Shown: positions 53,466-61,030, counted from the stretch's first letter. The stretch is 64,000 nt of DNA from Acidaminobacter sp. JC074 (GCF_022496765.1 NZ_VANV01000007.1:1-64000); one strand, 5' to 3'. Notes: generated by a model from the letters alone, not told the origin. A program made the numbers and translations.

Positions 53466-54135
53466 AATCCATCAAATCCTTTAAAGCATCTACCCACTCT
53501 TCTAAGGTATCCTTGAGAGGCTGAGCGTCTGTAATCTCATAATTAGGCACCTTTATCTCAGGTCCAATTTCATAGTCACCTACAAGATGATTTTTCCCCA
53601 TCCATATATCTAACTCAAAACTTTCCAAGTCTTTCTCAAACTTAATCTGTCCCTCTGGTAGGGATAAGCCATAAGCTAAAAACTGATCTCTAATAGATAC
53701 TTCCATGGTATCTATTGATAAATCATCTAAGTCTGAAGCATCTATTTCCAGTAAGAACTGACCGTCTGAATAGACTAAGTGATTGTACAAGTAGCCATAG
53801 GCTTTCATATAATCACTTAGGGTTAACTCAAGTGAATCTATGTTTTTATCTAAAGTAAAAAATGTATCCTTAAGTTCAGGTAGAGCCAAATAGATTTTAT
53901 CATCTATCAGTATTTCTAGATGAAGTTTATGGTTACCGATGACCTTTAAACCCAATCGATGAAAGTTTTTATCAAACTCATGGTCAAAGGTAAAATCATC
54001 GTTTCTTAACTGCCCCTGGTATGAAGTATAATCACTTTGATTCATTTGATGTATAAAAAGAAGGACATCTTTATTTAAATAAAAGCCTACAAGGAGTAAG
54101 ACCATGATGATATATACGCCAAATCTTTTAAGCAC
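53455..54135 (-). CDS. membrane-anchored protein of unknown function, partner of the preceding
   Basis: 226 residues with an N-terminal helix (about 5-22) and an outer domain of unassigned fold. The start is a GTG (54135) within the end of the small upstream gene; no good ribosome binding site is seen, so coupling to the upstream stop is likely. Asp/Glu-rich like its overlapping neighbour. Function unknown. Confidence 0.55.
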   Translation of the reverse strand: MLKRFGVYIIMVLLLVGFYLNKDVLLFIHQMNQSDYTSYQGQLRNDDFTFDHEFDKNFHRLGLKVIGNHKLHLEILIDDKIYLALPELKDTFFTLDKNIDSLELTLSDYMKAYGYLYNHLVYSDGQFLLEIDASDLDDLSIDTMEVSIRDQFLAYGLSLPEGQIKFEKDLESFELDIWMGKNHLVGDYEIGPEIKVPNYEITDAQPLKDTLEEWVDALKDLMDYEG

Positions 54136-54427
54136 CCTTCATAACCTCCAAAGCTACTTTTGCAAGGCTTTCATATTTGTCTGCATAATGATCTTTAACT
54201 TCAAACCATGCCATCATAGGCCCCTTATTTTTAAAGGGATTTAAATACTCAAACTCCTCTATGCCGTGCTTTTTAATGTCATAACCCTTCCCCAGTTTAA
54301 AGACCATCTTATCTTTATACTCAAAGCAAAAGACCTTGCCGTGATAAGTAAGGCCATCACATGACATCATCTTGCCCATTTCTACCTGGTCATCTATCAG
54401 TTTCATTTTCATGAATAAATCGTTCAT
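54128..54427 (-). CDS. small TfoX-N/YjbR-like protein
   Basis: 99 residues. GKMMSCDGLTYHGKVFCFEY, MVFKLGKGYD and the tail KNKGPMMAWFEVKDHYADKY resemble the small TfoX N-terminal-like / MmcQ-like domain proteins, which occur alone in many Firmicutes. No function is established. TAATG overlap with the upstream flavoprotein gene, whose end supplies GGAGG. Confidence 0.55.
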   Translation of the reverse strand: MNDLFMKMKLIDDQVEMGKMMSCDGLTYHGKVFCFEYKDKMVFKLGKGYDIKKHGIEEFEYLNPFKNKGPMMAWFEVKDHYADKYESLAKVALEVMKGA

Positions 54428-55776
54428 TACTTTTCCTCCAAAATCTCTTTGTATCTCTCTAACATCTTCTTGTTCATTTGATCTTTCATCTTATGAAATC
54501 TCTTAGGACTAGACATCCACTTGAAAGACTGCATTAAAAAGAAGTTTTTAATGTAGTCTGGCTTTGGATAATCATAAAGATTGTTTTTCTTATAATACGC
54601 ATGGTCTTCATGCATAAGCGCTCTCATCTCATAGACAAGGTCTCTAAAGATTTTCATGCCACCTGATTCATAAAATGAAGCCTTTGCATAAGGTCTCTTT
54701 TCCATGAAGTAAGACACATCATAAACAAGGCGTTTGATTTGACCTAGAATATCTTCATATTCCGTTGTTACTGGCTCTATATAAACCATATGACCGACAG
54801 AAGCTCTGGCTTCTATCAAGGTCTTTAAGTTTCTTTCATAAGTAAGTCCACCATTTAAAAGATATGTAACTGCTTTTGACTCTAAATTGACCCGGTGACC
54901 ATTAAAGAAGGCCCTGTCATCCATGAGTTTAAAGTCTTCATTCATATAGTGGTTTTCTATGTCACTGGCATATACGAGGACATCTGCTTTCATAATCTTT
55001 TCTCTATAGATTTTTTCAAAACCATCCCTGTAGATACAGTGACCTGTAAAGGTACAATCCAAGCAACCCATGCAAGGACCTTGTATATGGATGTTGGATG
55101 TATCCAAGCGGTGGACTTCATATTCACACAGGTTTTCAAAAGCCAAAATCATCTGACGTATGGTTTCTGAATACGCTTGACCATTGTAGACAATCAAAAT
55201 ATTGCCTGATTTAGGTTCCGGTTCTGGAACAGGTTTGTAATCAAAATCATACAAAGAAATTCTATGTTCTCTAGGCAGTGGGTATAAGAGGTGTTTTTCA
55301 ACTTGATCTGTCACTTGATCAAAGAAGCTGATCATATGATAACGGCCTTTTTCTGTAAGCATTTCTTCCATATCCGCCATCATGCCAGATAGGTAGTTCA
55401 TCTCAAACATGTGACAGATTTCTCTTATGTAATCAGATGCCGTCACATCATAGAAATGTTTAGATGTCGAAAATTGGGTGGTATGTTTGCCCTTTAAAAG
55501 ACAAACATCTTTATGTTTAGATAGCCTGTTGATAAAGGCCATAAGTTGATAAGGTACGCAAAATGTATAAACCGGGTATGTCCATACTATCAAATCACTT
55601 GAAATCATATCCTCTAAGACTTGATCAAGCACCTCATCCTTCATTGTTTTTAGTCGTTTACCTATATGAACGTGTTTAAATTCTGCATTTTTAAAGTGCT
55701 TTTCTAAAAAGAGTATATGCTGATGTGTAACAGATTGATTGCCTTTTGGAGAACCGTTTAATACAATAATTTTCAT
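54427..55776 (-). CDS. double flavodoxin-like protein (NAD(P)H FMN reductase plus iron-sulfur-flavoprotein-like domain)
   Basis: 449 residues, about twice the size of an FMN reductase. Domain 1 (1-185) opens with IIVLNGSPKGNQS and has VWTYPVYTFCVPYQLMAFI. Domain 2 (about 190-370) restarts with NILIVYNGQAYSET and carries the Cys cluster CMGCLDCTFTGHC of the iron-sulfur-flavoprotein type. The C-terminal 80 residues are basic, as in the gene at 28.8 kb. Domain 2 lacks an obvious isoalloxazine loop, so it may not bind flavin. A 14-bp palindrome stands ahead of its start. Confidence 0.75.
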   Translation of the reverse strand: MKIIVLNGSPKGNQSVTHQHILFLEKHFKNAEFKHVHIGKRLKTMKDEVLDQVLEDMISSDLIVWTYPVYTFCVPYQLMAFINRLSKHKDVCLLKGKHTTQFSTSKHFYDVTASDYIREICHMFEMNYLSGMMADMEEMLTEKGRYHMISFFDQVTDQVEKHLLYPLPREHRISLYDFDYKPVPEPEPKSGNILIVYNGQAYSETIRQMILAFENLCEYEVHRLDTSNIHIQGPCMGCLDCTFTGHCIYRDGFEKIYREKIMKADVLVYASDIENHYMNEDFKLMDDRAFFNGHRVNLESKAVTYLLNGGLTYERNLKTLIEARASVGHMVYIEPVTTEYEDILGQIKRLVYDVSYFMEKRPYAKASFYESGGMKIFRDLVYEMRALMHEDHAYYKKNNLYDYPKPDYIKNFFLMQSFKWMSSPKRFHKMKDQMNKKMLERYKEILEEK

Positions 55777-55803
55777 TTGACCACCTCAAAATCTATTATA
55801 CAC

Positions 55804-55836
55804 CACTTTATGTCAAAAGTCCTTTGACATAAAGTG
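55804..55836. promoter_or_regulatory. perfect 14-bp inverted repeat, operator candidate
   Basis: CACTTTATGTCAAA (55804-55817) and TTTGACATAAAGTG (55823-55836) with a 5-nt spacer. It lies upstream of the double flavodoxin gene, 28 bp before the ATG, just behind the arsC terminator, with TATAAT nearby on the minus strand. No T-run follows on either strand, so it is an operator rather than a terminator. Confidence 0.6.
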
Positions 55837-55860
55837 AAAAAAAGCAGGCTACTCGCCTGC
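55837..55860 (-). terminator. intrinsic terminator of the arsenic operon
   Basis: GCAGGC / GCCTGC stem with a 5-nt loop, followed by seven T residues on the minus strand. The stop TAG is in the loop. Confidence 0.85.
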
Positions 55861-56262
55861 TAATGTGATTTCATTATTTTCAAGACGCTTAATTAAGTCA
55901 AGCATCTTTTCTTTGATGATATCTCTTGTTTGTCTGAAGTCTTCAATTGGACCACCAGATGGATCATCTAGACCCCAATCTTCTTGATATCTGTTAGGAA
56001 CAAATGGGCAAACAACATTACACCCCATGGTAATAACAATATCTAACTCCTCAGGAATATCTGTTAAAAGCTTTGGATGGTGACTAGACATATCTACGCC
56101 GTCTTCTTCCATAACCTCAACTGCTAATGGCTTAACTTGACCATATTCCTCCGTGCCTGCTGAATATGCTTCAAACACATCCTTGCCTATAGACTTTGCA
56201 TAGCCTTCAGCCATTTGTGAACGACAAGAGTTGTGTACACATACAAATGCTATTTTAATCAT
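55849..56262 (-). CDS. arsC: arsenate reductase, low-molecular-weight phosphatase type
   Basis: 137 residues. The phosphatase loop C8-VHNSC-R14-S is the arsenate-binding site, with DDPSGG as the acid loop. Redox Cys81 and Cys85 (GCNVVC) recycle the enzyme; their spacing is shorter than in the S. aureus thioredoxin-coupled enzyme. It turns As(V) into As(III) for the exporter. ATGA overlap with acr3, AAGGAGG in place. Confidence 0.93.
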   Translation of the reverse strand: MIKIAFVCVHNSCRSQMAEGYAKSIGKDVFEAYSAGTEEYGQVKPLAVEVMEEDGVDMSSHHPKLLTDIPEELDIVITMGCNVVCPFVPNRYQEDWGLDDPSGGPIEDFRQTRDIIKEKMLDLIKRLENNEITLAGE

Positions 56263-57311
56263 GCGACCTCCTTAAACCAGCCTCTAGTTTTATTGGCGAT
56301 ATTGACAAGTAATAACATAACCGGTACTTCAACAAGTACACCTACTACTGTTGCAAGTGTTGCACCTGATTGTAGACCGAATAGCGAAATAGCTACTGCT
56401 ACTGCAAGTTCAAAGAAGTTACTTGCACCGATCATTGCAGCAGGTGCTGCAATAGCATGTTCTAATTTAAGTGCCTTAGCACCACCATAAGTTAAGATGA
56501 AGATTAAGAATGTTTGTAAAGTCAGTGGAATGGCAATCAATAAAATGTGTGTTGGGTTATTTAATATAATCTCTCCTTGGAATGAGAAGATGATTATAAG
56601 TGTTAATAATAAACCTACAATTGTCACACCGTCAAACTTCTTAATAAATACTTCGTTAAAATATTTCTCACCTTTTGTCTTAACAATATGATTTCTTGAT
56701 ATATACCCAGCTAATAATGGTATTACCACGAATAAGATAACTGATAAGAATAAAGTATTATAAGGTACAAATACATCTGTTATACCTAATAAGAAGGCAA
56801 CGATTGGTGTAAATGCCACCAATAAGATCAAGTCATTTACAGCAACCTGTACTAAGGTATAAGCTGCATTACCTTTTGTTAAGTGACTCCATACAAATAC
56901 CATAGCTGTACATGGTGCAGCACCTAATAAAACGGCACCTGCGATATATTGATTAGCAAGATCAATAGGGATCCATAACTTAAATACTACCTTAAAGAAG
57001 AATACGGCAATAAAGTACATTGTAAAAGGCTTAATCAACCAGTTCATACCACATGTTAAAAACAAACCTTTAGGTCTTTTTGTCGCATTGACAATAGACT
57101 TAAAATCAACCTTTAACATCATTGGGTAAATCATCAACCAGATTAATAAAGCAACTGGTAAAGATACCTGTGCGTATTCAAATTTACTGAGTGTCTCTGG
57201 AATAATCGGTAGGAATTTACCAATACCGATACCAACAACGATACATATTGCTACCCATAGCGTTAAATATCTTTCAAATAAACTCATATCTTGTGATACT
57301 TTTTCTCTCAT
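56259..57311 (-). CDS. acr3: arsenite efflux transporter, ACR3 type
   Basis: 350 residues with ten helices. LLGAAPCTAMVFVWSHLTKGN carries the conserved Cys of ACR3, and GASNFFELAVAVAISLFG the second core segment. It exports arsenite driven by the membrane potential. The ATG overlaps the arsR stop (TAATG), with CAGGAGG ahead. Confidence 0.95.
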   Translation of the reverse strand: MREKVSQDMSLFERYLTLWVAICIVVGIGIGKFLPIIPETLSKFEYAQVSLPVALLIWLMIYPMMLKVDFKSIVNATKRPKGLFLTCGMNWLIKPFTMYFIAVFFFKVVFKLWIPIDLANQYIAGAVLLGAAPCTAMVFVWSHLTKGNAAYTLVQVAVNDLILLVAFTPIVAFLLGITDVFVPYNTLFLSVILFVVIPLLAGYISRNHIVKTKGEKYFNEVFIKKFDGVTIVGLLLTLIIIFSFQGEIILNNPTHILLIAIPLTLQTFLIFILTYGGAKALKLEHAIAAPAAMIGASNFFELAVAVAISLFGLQSGATLATVVGVLVEVPVMLLLVNIANKTRGWFKEVA

Positions 57312-57691
57312 TAGTCCTCCTGGATAAGTGTAATAACACCCACACTGTCTTTTCTAATATCAGTACATGTTAGCCCCAATTCCTGATATTTTCTTAGTCT
57401 TTTTAAATCAGACACATAAGGTTCATCTGAAGTTAAAGTGTTGTTTAGATAAGAAATAAGGTTTTCACCCTTTACTCTAAACTCATCTGAAACTTTATAA
57501 TGTACCCACTGTGCATCTTTAGAAGATGTAATAAGTCCCGCTTGTCTTAACTTGGTTAAGTGTCTTGAAGCATTTGATTGAGTAACCTCAAGCATGGTTT
57601 CAATTTCACATACACATAACTCCTCTGCTAAAAGTAAGTGGAATATTCTCATTCTGTTTTCATCTGCTAGCGCTTTTAATTGATTTAACAT
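57311..57691 (-). CDS. arsR: arsenical-resistance regulator
   Basis: 126 residues. The As(III)-binding helix reads ELCVCEIETML (Cys26 and Cys28), and VTQSNASRHLTKLRQAGLI is the DNA-reading helix. It represses the operon until As(III) binds. A C-terminal extension of about 35 residues (with Cys112, LGLTCTD) could add a third thiol. First gene of arsR-acr3-arsC, with a consensus-like promoter in front. Confidence 0.93.
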   Translation of the reverse strand: MLNQLKALADENRMRIFHLLLAEELCVCEIETMLEVTQSNASRHLTKLRQAGLITSSKDAQWVHYKVSDEFRVKGENLISYLNNTLTSDEPYVSDLKRLRKYQELGLTCTDIRKDSVGVITLIQED

Positions 57692-57701
57692 ACAAACTCC
57701 T

Positions 57702-57731
57702 TATATGACTATATGCAATTTCACTCATATA
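57702..57731. promoter_or_regulatory. candidate ArsR operator
   Basis: TATATGA (57702-57708) and TCATATA (57725-57731) form an inverted repeat between the -10 box and the arsR start. Confidence 0.45.
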
Positions 57732-57757
57732 CTATCATGCCATTTCATATCCGTCAA
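57729..57757 (-). promoter_or_regulatory. promoter of the arsenic operon
   Basis: TTGACG (57752-57757), 17-bp spacer, TAGTAT (57729-57734) on the minus strand. Confidence 0.6.
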
Positions 57758-57782
57758 GAACTTTCTTTAAATTTACATGGAA

Positions 57783-57809
57783 TTAACAAAGGCGTCTACT
57801 TAGACGCCT
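57783..57809 (-). terminator. terminator of the peroxide operon
   Basis: An 8-bp stem (AGGCGTCT / AGACGCCT) with a 4-nt loop, then a weak T-run (TTTGTTAATT). The ohrR stop TAG is in the hairpin. Confidence 0.65.
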
Positions 57810-58230
57810 GACATGACAATGTCTCTATTAATTCATTTAAAGATTCTCTTAGACCAACAAGTTTCTCAATATCTACATCGATACAAAGATTAAGCGGTAC
57901 TTGTTCTAATGATGATTCTAAAGCTTTTCCCTCTTCAGAAAGGTGAATGAGAACTTTTCTTTCATCTTCATCAGAACGTTTTCTGACCACATAGCCGGTC
58001 TTTTCCATTCTTTTTAGAAGTGGTGTTAATGTACCTGAATCTAAGTATAACTTTTCTCCAAGTGACTTAACTGTTATACCATCTTCCTCTAATAAAACTA
58101 GCATAACCAGATATTGAGGATAGGTAAGTTTCAATGGATCCAAAAGTGGCTTATACTGACTCGTCATTTTACGATTGGCCGTATAAAGTGCAAAACACAG
58201 TTGGTTGTCCAATTTTAAATAGTCTATCAT
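57796..58230 (-). CDS. OhrR-type organic-peroxide-sensing MarR regulator
   Basis: 144 residues. NQLCFALYTANRKM with the reactive Cys12 is the OhrR signature, followed by LTYPQYLVMLVLLEEDG and LDSGTLTPLLKRMEKTG (winged helix) and DERKVLI (wing). Oxidation of the Cys by organic peroxides lifts repression. It is the second gene behind the glutathione peroxidase, with an ATGA overlap, so it probably controls its own operon. Other Cys residues (in NLCIDVD and SCQASK) may give it the 2-Cys type of sensing. Confidence 0.9.
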   Translation of the reverse strand: MIDYLKLDNQLCFALYTANRKMTSQYKPLLDPLKLTYPQYLVMLVLLEEDGITVKSLGEKLYLDSGTLTPLLKRMEKTGYVVRKRSDEDERKVLIHLSEEGKALESSLEQVPLNLCIDVDIEKLVGLRESLNELIETLSCQASK

Positions 58231-58697
58231 AGTAGAGCCTCAATATGTTTAACCAACTTCTCCGGTGGTACAGTTGATGGGAATCTTTTGACAACATTAC
58301 CTTGTCTGTCTATTAAAAACTTAGTAAAGTTCCATTTAATATCGTTGCCTAAAAGACCTTTTTTCTCATTGGTTAAAAACTTATAGAGTGGATGTTGGTT
58401 GTCACCTTTTACATCAATCTTTTGGAAAATCTCAAAAGTCACACCATAGTTAATCTCACAGAATGTCTTAATTTCTTCATTAGTGCCTGGATCTTGTTCT
58501 TTAAACTGGTTACAAGGAAAACCAATCACTTCTAAACCTTTGTCATAATACTTGTTATTAAGAGCTTCCAGCCCTTTTAATTGAGGTGTGAAACCTCATT
58601 TACTTGCTGTATTTACTACAAGGACAACCTTGCCTTCATAGTCTCTCATTGACTTTACTTCATCGTCCATATCTCTTGCTTCATAATCGTAAAACAT
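58227..58697 (-). CDS. selenocysteine-containing glutathione peroxidase (in-frame UGA)
   Basis: The visible 100-codon frame from 58529 lacks the start and active site of the family. Reading from the ATG at 58697 (AGGAGG 4-5 nt upstream) gives a complete 156-residue glutathione peroxidase with one in-frame TGA at 58596-58598. That codon falls at residue 34 in NTASK-U-GFTPQ, exactly where the family has Sec or Cys. The rest of the tetrad is intact: Gln68, Trp122 and Asn123 (KWNFTKFL). A SECIS-like hairpin follows the UGA. UGA ends many other genes here, so it is not a Trp codon. It reduces peroxides. Consensus promoter and OhrR-type operator precede it. Confidence 0.9.
58558..58598 (-). promoter_or_regulatory. 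bacterial SECIS-like element
   Basis: Starting at the UGA, the mRNA can form a 7-bp stem AAGGGCU / AGCUCUU (58560-58576, one G-U pair) with the apical loop GGA. The loop starts 29 nt from the U of UGA. A short stem, a loop beginning with G and 16-37 nt distance fit the known bacterial SECIS rules for SelB. A second small hairpin (UGAGGU / ACCUCA) involves the UGA itself. Confidence 0.7.
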
Positions 58698-58723
58698 ATT
58701 ACCTCCTAATTTAAGTTGTGCGC

Positions 58724-58742
58724 AATTGAATTTTATACAATT
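58724..58742. promoter_or_regulatory. candidate OhrR operator
   Basis: AATTG (58724-58728) and CAATT (58738-58742) in an A/T-rich inverted repeat that includes TACAATT, the half-site of Bacillus OhrR boxes, directly downstream of the -10 box. Confidence 0.5.
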
Positions 58743-58771
58743 ATTATAAATCATAAAATCTTTGTTGTCAA
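58743..58771 (-). promoter_or_regulatory. perfect consensus promoter of the peroxide operon
   Basis: TTGACA (58766-58771), 17-bp spacer, TATAAT (58743-58748) on the minus strand. Such a strong promoter suits a gene held down by a repressor. Confidence 0.85.
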
Positions 58772-58783
58772 ATTATTATTTTG

Positions 58784-58795
58784 GGACATATGTCC
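58784..58795. promoter_or_regulatory. palindrome between the divergent peroxidase and Crp/Fnr genes
   Basis: GGACATATGTCC is a perfect 12-bp palindrome, about 50 bp before the crp-like start and 13 bp upstream of the peroxidase -35 box. Not a Crp/Fnr consensus site. Confidence 0.4.
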
Positions 58796-58838
58796 TACTT
58801 TTTATATGAGTTTCATATTATACTACACATGAGGTGAA

Positions 58839-59537
58839 ATGATGAGAAATATTACTGATGAAAAATTACTGGATTACTATATAAATAAATACAAGATGTA
58901 TGAAATCTTTGAATCAAATATGAAGCCCTATATGGAGATTGTCGAGTTTGATAAGGGTGAAGATATTATCGTTGTTGGTAAGGAAATCAAGTACTTTGAT
59001 TTTATAGTCGATGGTAAGGCAAAGATATTTAAGGAACTTGAAAATGGCAAGTCTGTTCTATTAAGGTTTACAAGACCCTTATCAGAACTAGGTTCTATGG
59101 AACTCTATAGAGAAGACAAAACTGCTGATACCAATGTACAGGCCCTTTATAGTGCAACACTTATAAGAATACCTATGTCTATACTACTAGAAAAGACAAA
59201 GAATGATATACTCTTTCATAAGTACATCATTAAGAGACTTGGCCATAAACTAGAAACCGTATCCATGACTGCTTCTATAAACAACTCTTATCCTTTTAAG
59301 AATCGATTTGCTTCTTACTTGATATCTATTACAAGGACAGACTCTAATAATCGAGTGGACGAAATTAACTTTGACAAGTTAACTGATTTGGCCACATATT
59401 TAGGGACAAGTTATAGGCATTTAAATAGGGTCATAGAAAACTTTGAATCAGAAGGCATTATTAAGAAAGAAAACAAACAGTTCATCATACTCGACTATGA
59501 GAAACTCGAATCGATGACAGGAGGATTTTATGAATAA
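58839..59537 (+). CDS. Crp/Fnr-family transcription regulator
   Basis: 232 residues. Cyclic-nucleotide-like sensor fold (about 20-135; VEFDKGEDIIVVGKEI and the RFTRPLSELGSMEL segment), then a winged HTH (about 165-225; LTDLATYLGTSYRHLNRVIENF). No Fnr-type N-terminal Cys cluster is present, so it is not an Fe-S oxygen sensor. It resembles YeiL-like members. The second ATG (58842) is spaced slightly better from GAGGTG. The next gene overlaps its end by 8 nt, so its target may be the exporter pair. Confidence 0.87.
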   Translation: MMRNITDEKLLDYYINKYKMYEIFESNMKPYMEIVEFDKGEDIIVVGKEIKYFDFIVDGKAKIFKELENGKSVLLRFTRPLSELGSMELYREDKTADTNVQALYSATLIRIPMSILLEKTKNDILFHKYIIKRLGHKLETVSMTASINNSYPFKNRFASYLISITRTDSNNRVDEINFDKLTDLATYLGTSYRHLNRVIENFESEGIIKKENKQFIILDYEKLESMTGGFYE

Positions 59538-59973
59538 AAGCTTACTCTACATCATTATATTTGTTATGGGCTTTATTACAGCCACCATCAACTCGGTTAA
59601 CAGCATCCTGGCTGATAAGATCGGTCTTTTTGAATCTGTACTTGTGGTTCATTTAATTGGTTTAACAACTTCAGTCATCTATTATCTGATACTTGAAAAA
59701 GATAAGAAGAAGTCTCTTTTAAAGGTAATAAAAGAAAAGCCTCACTTAGTTTTAGGTGGTTTGATAGGCTCAGTGGCTGTTGTCTCAATTTCTTATTCTG
59801 TACAACAAATAGGTGTCTTTTTAGTATCCACAGCCCTAGTCGCAGGTCAGTTTGTCTTTTCATTTATCATCGATTTAAAAGGATGGTTTGGATTTGAAAA
59901 AGTACAAATGAACAAACAAAAGATTTTATCTATTGTTTTGATGTTAATTGGCGTTACTCTACTAACCCTTTAG
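59530..59973 (+). CDS. YdcZ-type DMT transporter subunit A
   Basis: 147 residues with five hydrophobic helices: half-size members of the drug/metabolite transporter superfamily (YdcZ, DUF606). LLYIIIFVMGFITATINSVNS and AVVSISYSVQQIGVFLVSTA fit. It overlaps the crp-like gene and precedes a second half-size member after 9 nt, so the two probably form a heterodimer, as in EmrE-type pairs. Substrate unknown. GGAGG in the crp end. Confidence 0.82.
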   Translation: MNKSLLYIIIFVMGFITATINSVNSILADKIGLFESVLVVHLIGLTTSVIYYLILEKDKKKSLLKVIKEKPHLVLGGLIGSVAVVSISYSVQQIGVFLVSTALVAGQFVFSFIIDLKGWFGFEKVQMNKQKILSIVLMLIGVTLLTL

Positions 59974-59982
59974 GAGGCTTAC

Positions 59983-60420
59983 ATGATTTTAATTTTATCT
60001 GTCTTTACAGGCATGTTATTTATATTAGTAAAAACCATCAACATGATGCTGAGTCATGAAGTTGGCATCTACAAATCCAATGTCACCAATCATTTAACTG
60101 GTACCATTGGTGCTGGACTCTTTGTCATCTTATTTGCAGGAGGATCTACTTTTCAAATTGTTGACTTGACCAGGGTCGGTTTTTTCCCACTTATTGGTGG
60201 TGTACTAGGCGCAACCTTTGTTGCACTTTCTAATTACACTTTACCTAAAACCAAGGTTTTGATTTCAACCCTTCTTATACTGGTAGGACAAACCATATGT
60301 GCTTTAACCATAGATTACTTCCTACTTGGAAAAACCATCTCCCTACAAGCAGTTATTGGTACAATCCTTATTATTATTGCAGTCATCATCTATTCGACAC
60401 CTGTTCCCTCTAAATATTAG
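59983..60420 (+). CDS. YdcZ-type DMT transporter subunit B
   Basis: 145 residues, five helices, similar in layout to the preceding subunit: GMLFILVKTINMMLSHEVG and LPKTKVLISTLLILVGQTI. Tandem half-size YdcZ genes are usual. TTAGGAGG precedes the ATG. The stop lies in the terminator stem. Confidence 0.82.
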   Translation: MILILSVFTGMLFILVKTINMMLSHEVGIYKSNVTNHLTGTIGAGLFVILFAGGSTFQIVDLTRVGFFPLIGGVLGATFVALSNYTLPKTKVLISTLLILVGQTICALTIDYFLLGKTISLQAVIGTILIIIAVIIYSTPVPSKY

Positions 60421-60444
60421 AACTTTATAAAGTTCTTTTTTTTT
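60419..60444 (+). terminator. terminator of the crp-ydcZ operon
   Basis: AGAACTTT / AAAGTTCT with a 2-nt loop and nine T residues. The stop TAG overlaps its first bases. The -35 of the next promoter starts 1 nt after the T-run. Confidence 0.85.
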
Positions 60445-60445
60445 A

Positions 60446-60474
60446 TTGACTTTATGAACAGTGTTCATTATAAT
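60446..60474 (+). promoter_or_regulatory. promoter of the tetR-MATE operon
   Basis: TTGACT (60446-60451), 17-bp spacer, TATAAT (60469-60474). The spacer is filled by a palindrome. Confidence 0.85.
60454..60468. promoter_or_regulatory. TetR operator O1 (in the promoter spacer)
   Basis: ATGAACA-G-TGTTCAT, a perfect 7-1-7 palindrome lying exactly between the -35 and -10 boxes. Confidence 0.75.
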
Positions 60475-60485
60475 GAAACAAGTAA

Positions 60486-60500
60486 ATGAACACCGTTCAT
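60486..60500. promoter_or_regulatory. TetR operator O2 (near the transcription start)
   Basis: ATGAACACCGTTCAT, a second copy of O1 with one mismatch in symmetry. O1 and O2 are 32 bp apart centre to centre (three helix turns), which allows cooperative binding on one face. Confidence 0.7.
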
Positions 60501-60512
60501 AAAGGAGAATAT

Positions 60513-61028
60513 ATGCCTAAGATCATTAAAGATTTAAGACCACAAATAAAGAAAACTGCTCTAGAGGAGTTTGAAAATATCGGTTACGAAGCTGTAACCA
60601 TGAGAAAATTAGCAGGAAAAGTAGGCATAGGGGTTGGTACCCTTTACAACTATTTTTCCAATAAAGAAGACTTGTTTGAAGAGATCCTTTTGGAAAGCTG
60701 GCAAAAGACAGCTAAAAAAATAAGAGATCATCTAGATTCAGACTTAATAACAATCATCAGTATCCTCTATGATGACATTGTAAATCGAAAAGGTTTGGGT
60801 GGCTATGTGATACAGTTTGAAATCAATGATACAAATATTGATTCACCCCTAAAAGAACTTTTTCATCAACTCATCTTAGATTTAAGTGAGTATTTCAAGA
60901 AAAAAGACATCAGTTTTCCTGAGAGAAAAGCTTATTCATCGGTACTTTTGATTGCCAACGTAATAAAGCTTTATCCAAATGAAAAAGAAAAAAACATTGA
61001 GTATTTTTATCATCTAATAAAGGAGTAG
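60513..61028 (+). CDS. TetR-family repressor of a MATE pump
   Basis: 171 residues. HTH: YEAVTMRKLAGKVGIGVGTLYNYFSNKEDLF. The C-terminal ligand domain is short. AAAGGAG sets the start at 60513; the longer frame from 60486 overlaps the operator. It is followed 2 nt later by a MATE gene, and its promoter carries two palindromes, so autorepression and control of the pump are expected, released by the pump's substrate. Confidence 0.9.
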   Translation: MPKIIKDLRPQIKKTALEEFENIGYEAVTMRKLAGKVGIGVGTLYNYFSNKEDLFEEILLESWQKTAKKIRDHLDSDLITIISILYDDIVNRKGLGGYVIQFEINDTNIDSPLKELFHQLILDLSEYFKKKDISFPERKAYSSVLLIANVIKLYPNEKEKNIEYFYHLIKE

Positions 61029-61030
61029 AC

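Noticed and set aside
58227..58529. The 100-codon frame as a truncated glutathione peroxidase pseudogene
   Set aside because: The upstream sequence continues the family in the same frame across one TGA at the Sec position, with a proper start, promoter and SECIS-like hairpin; no other damage is present.
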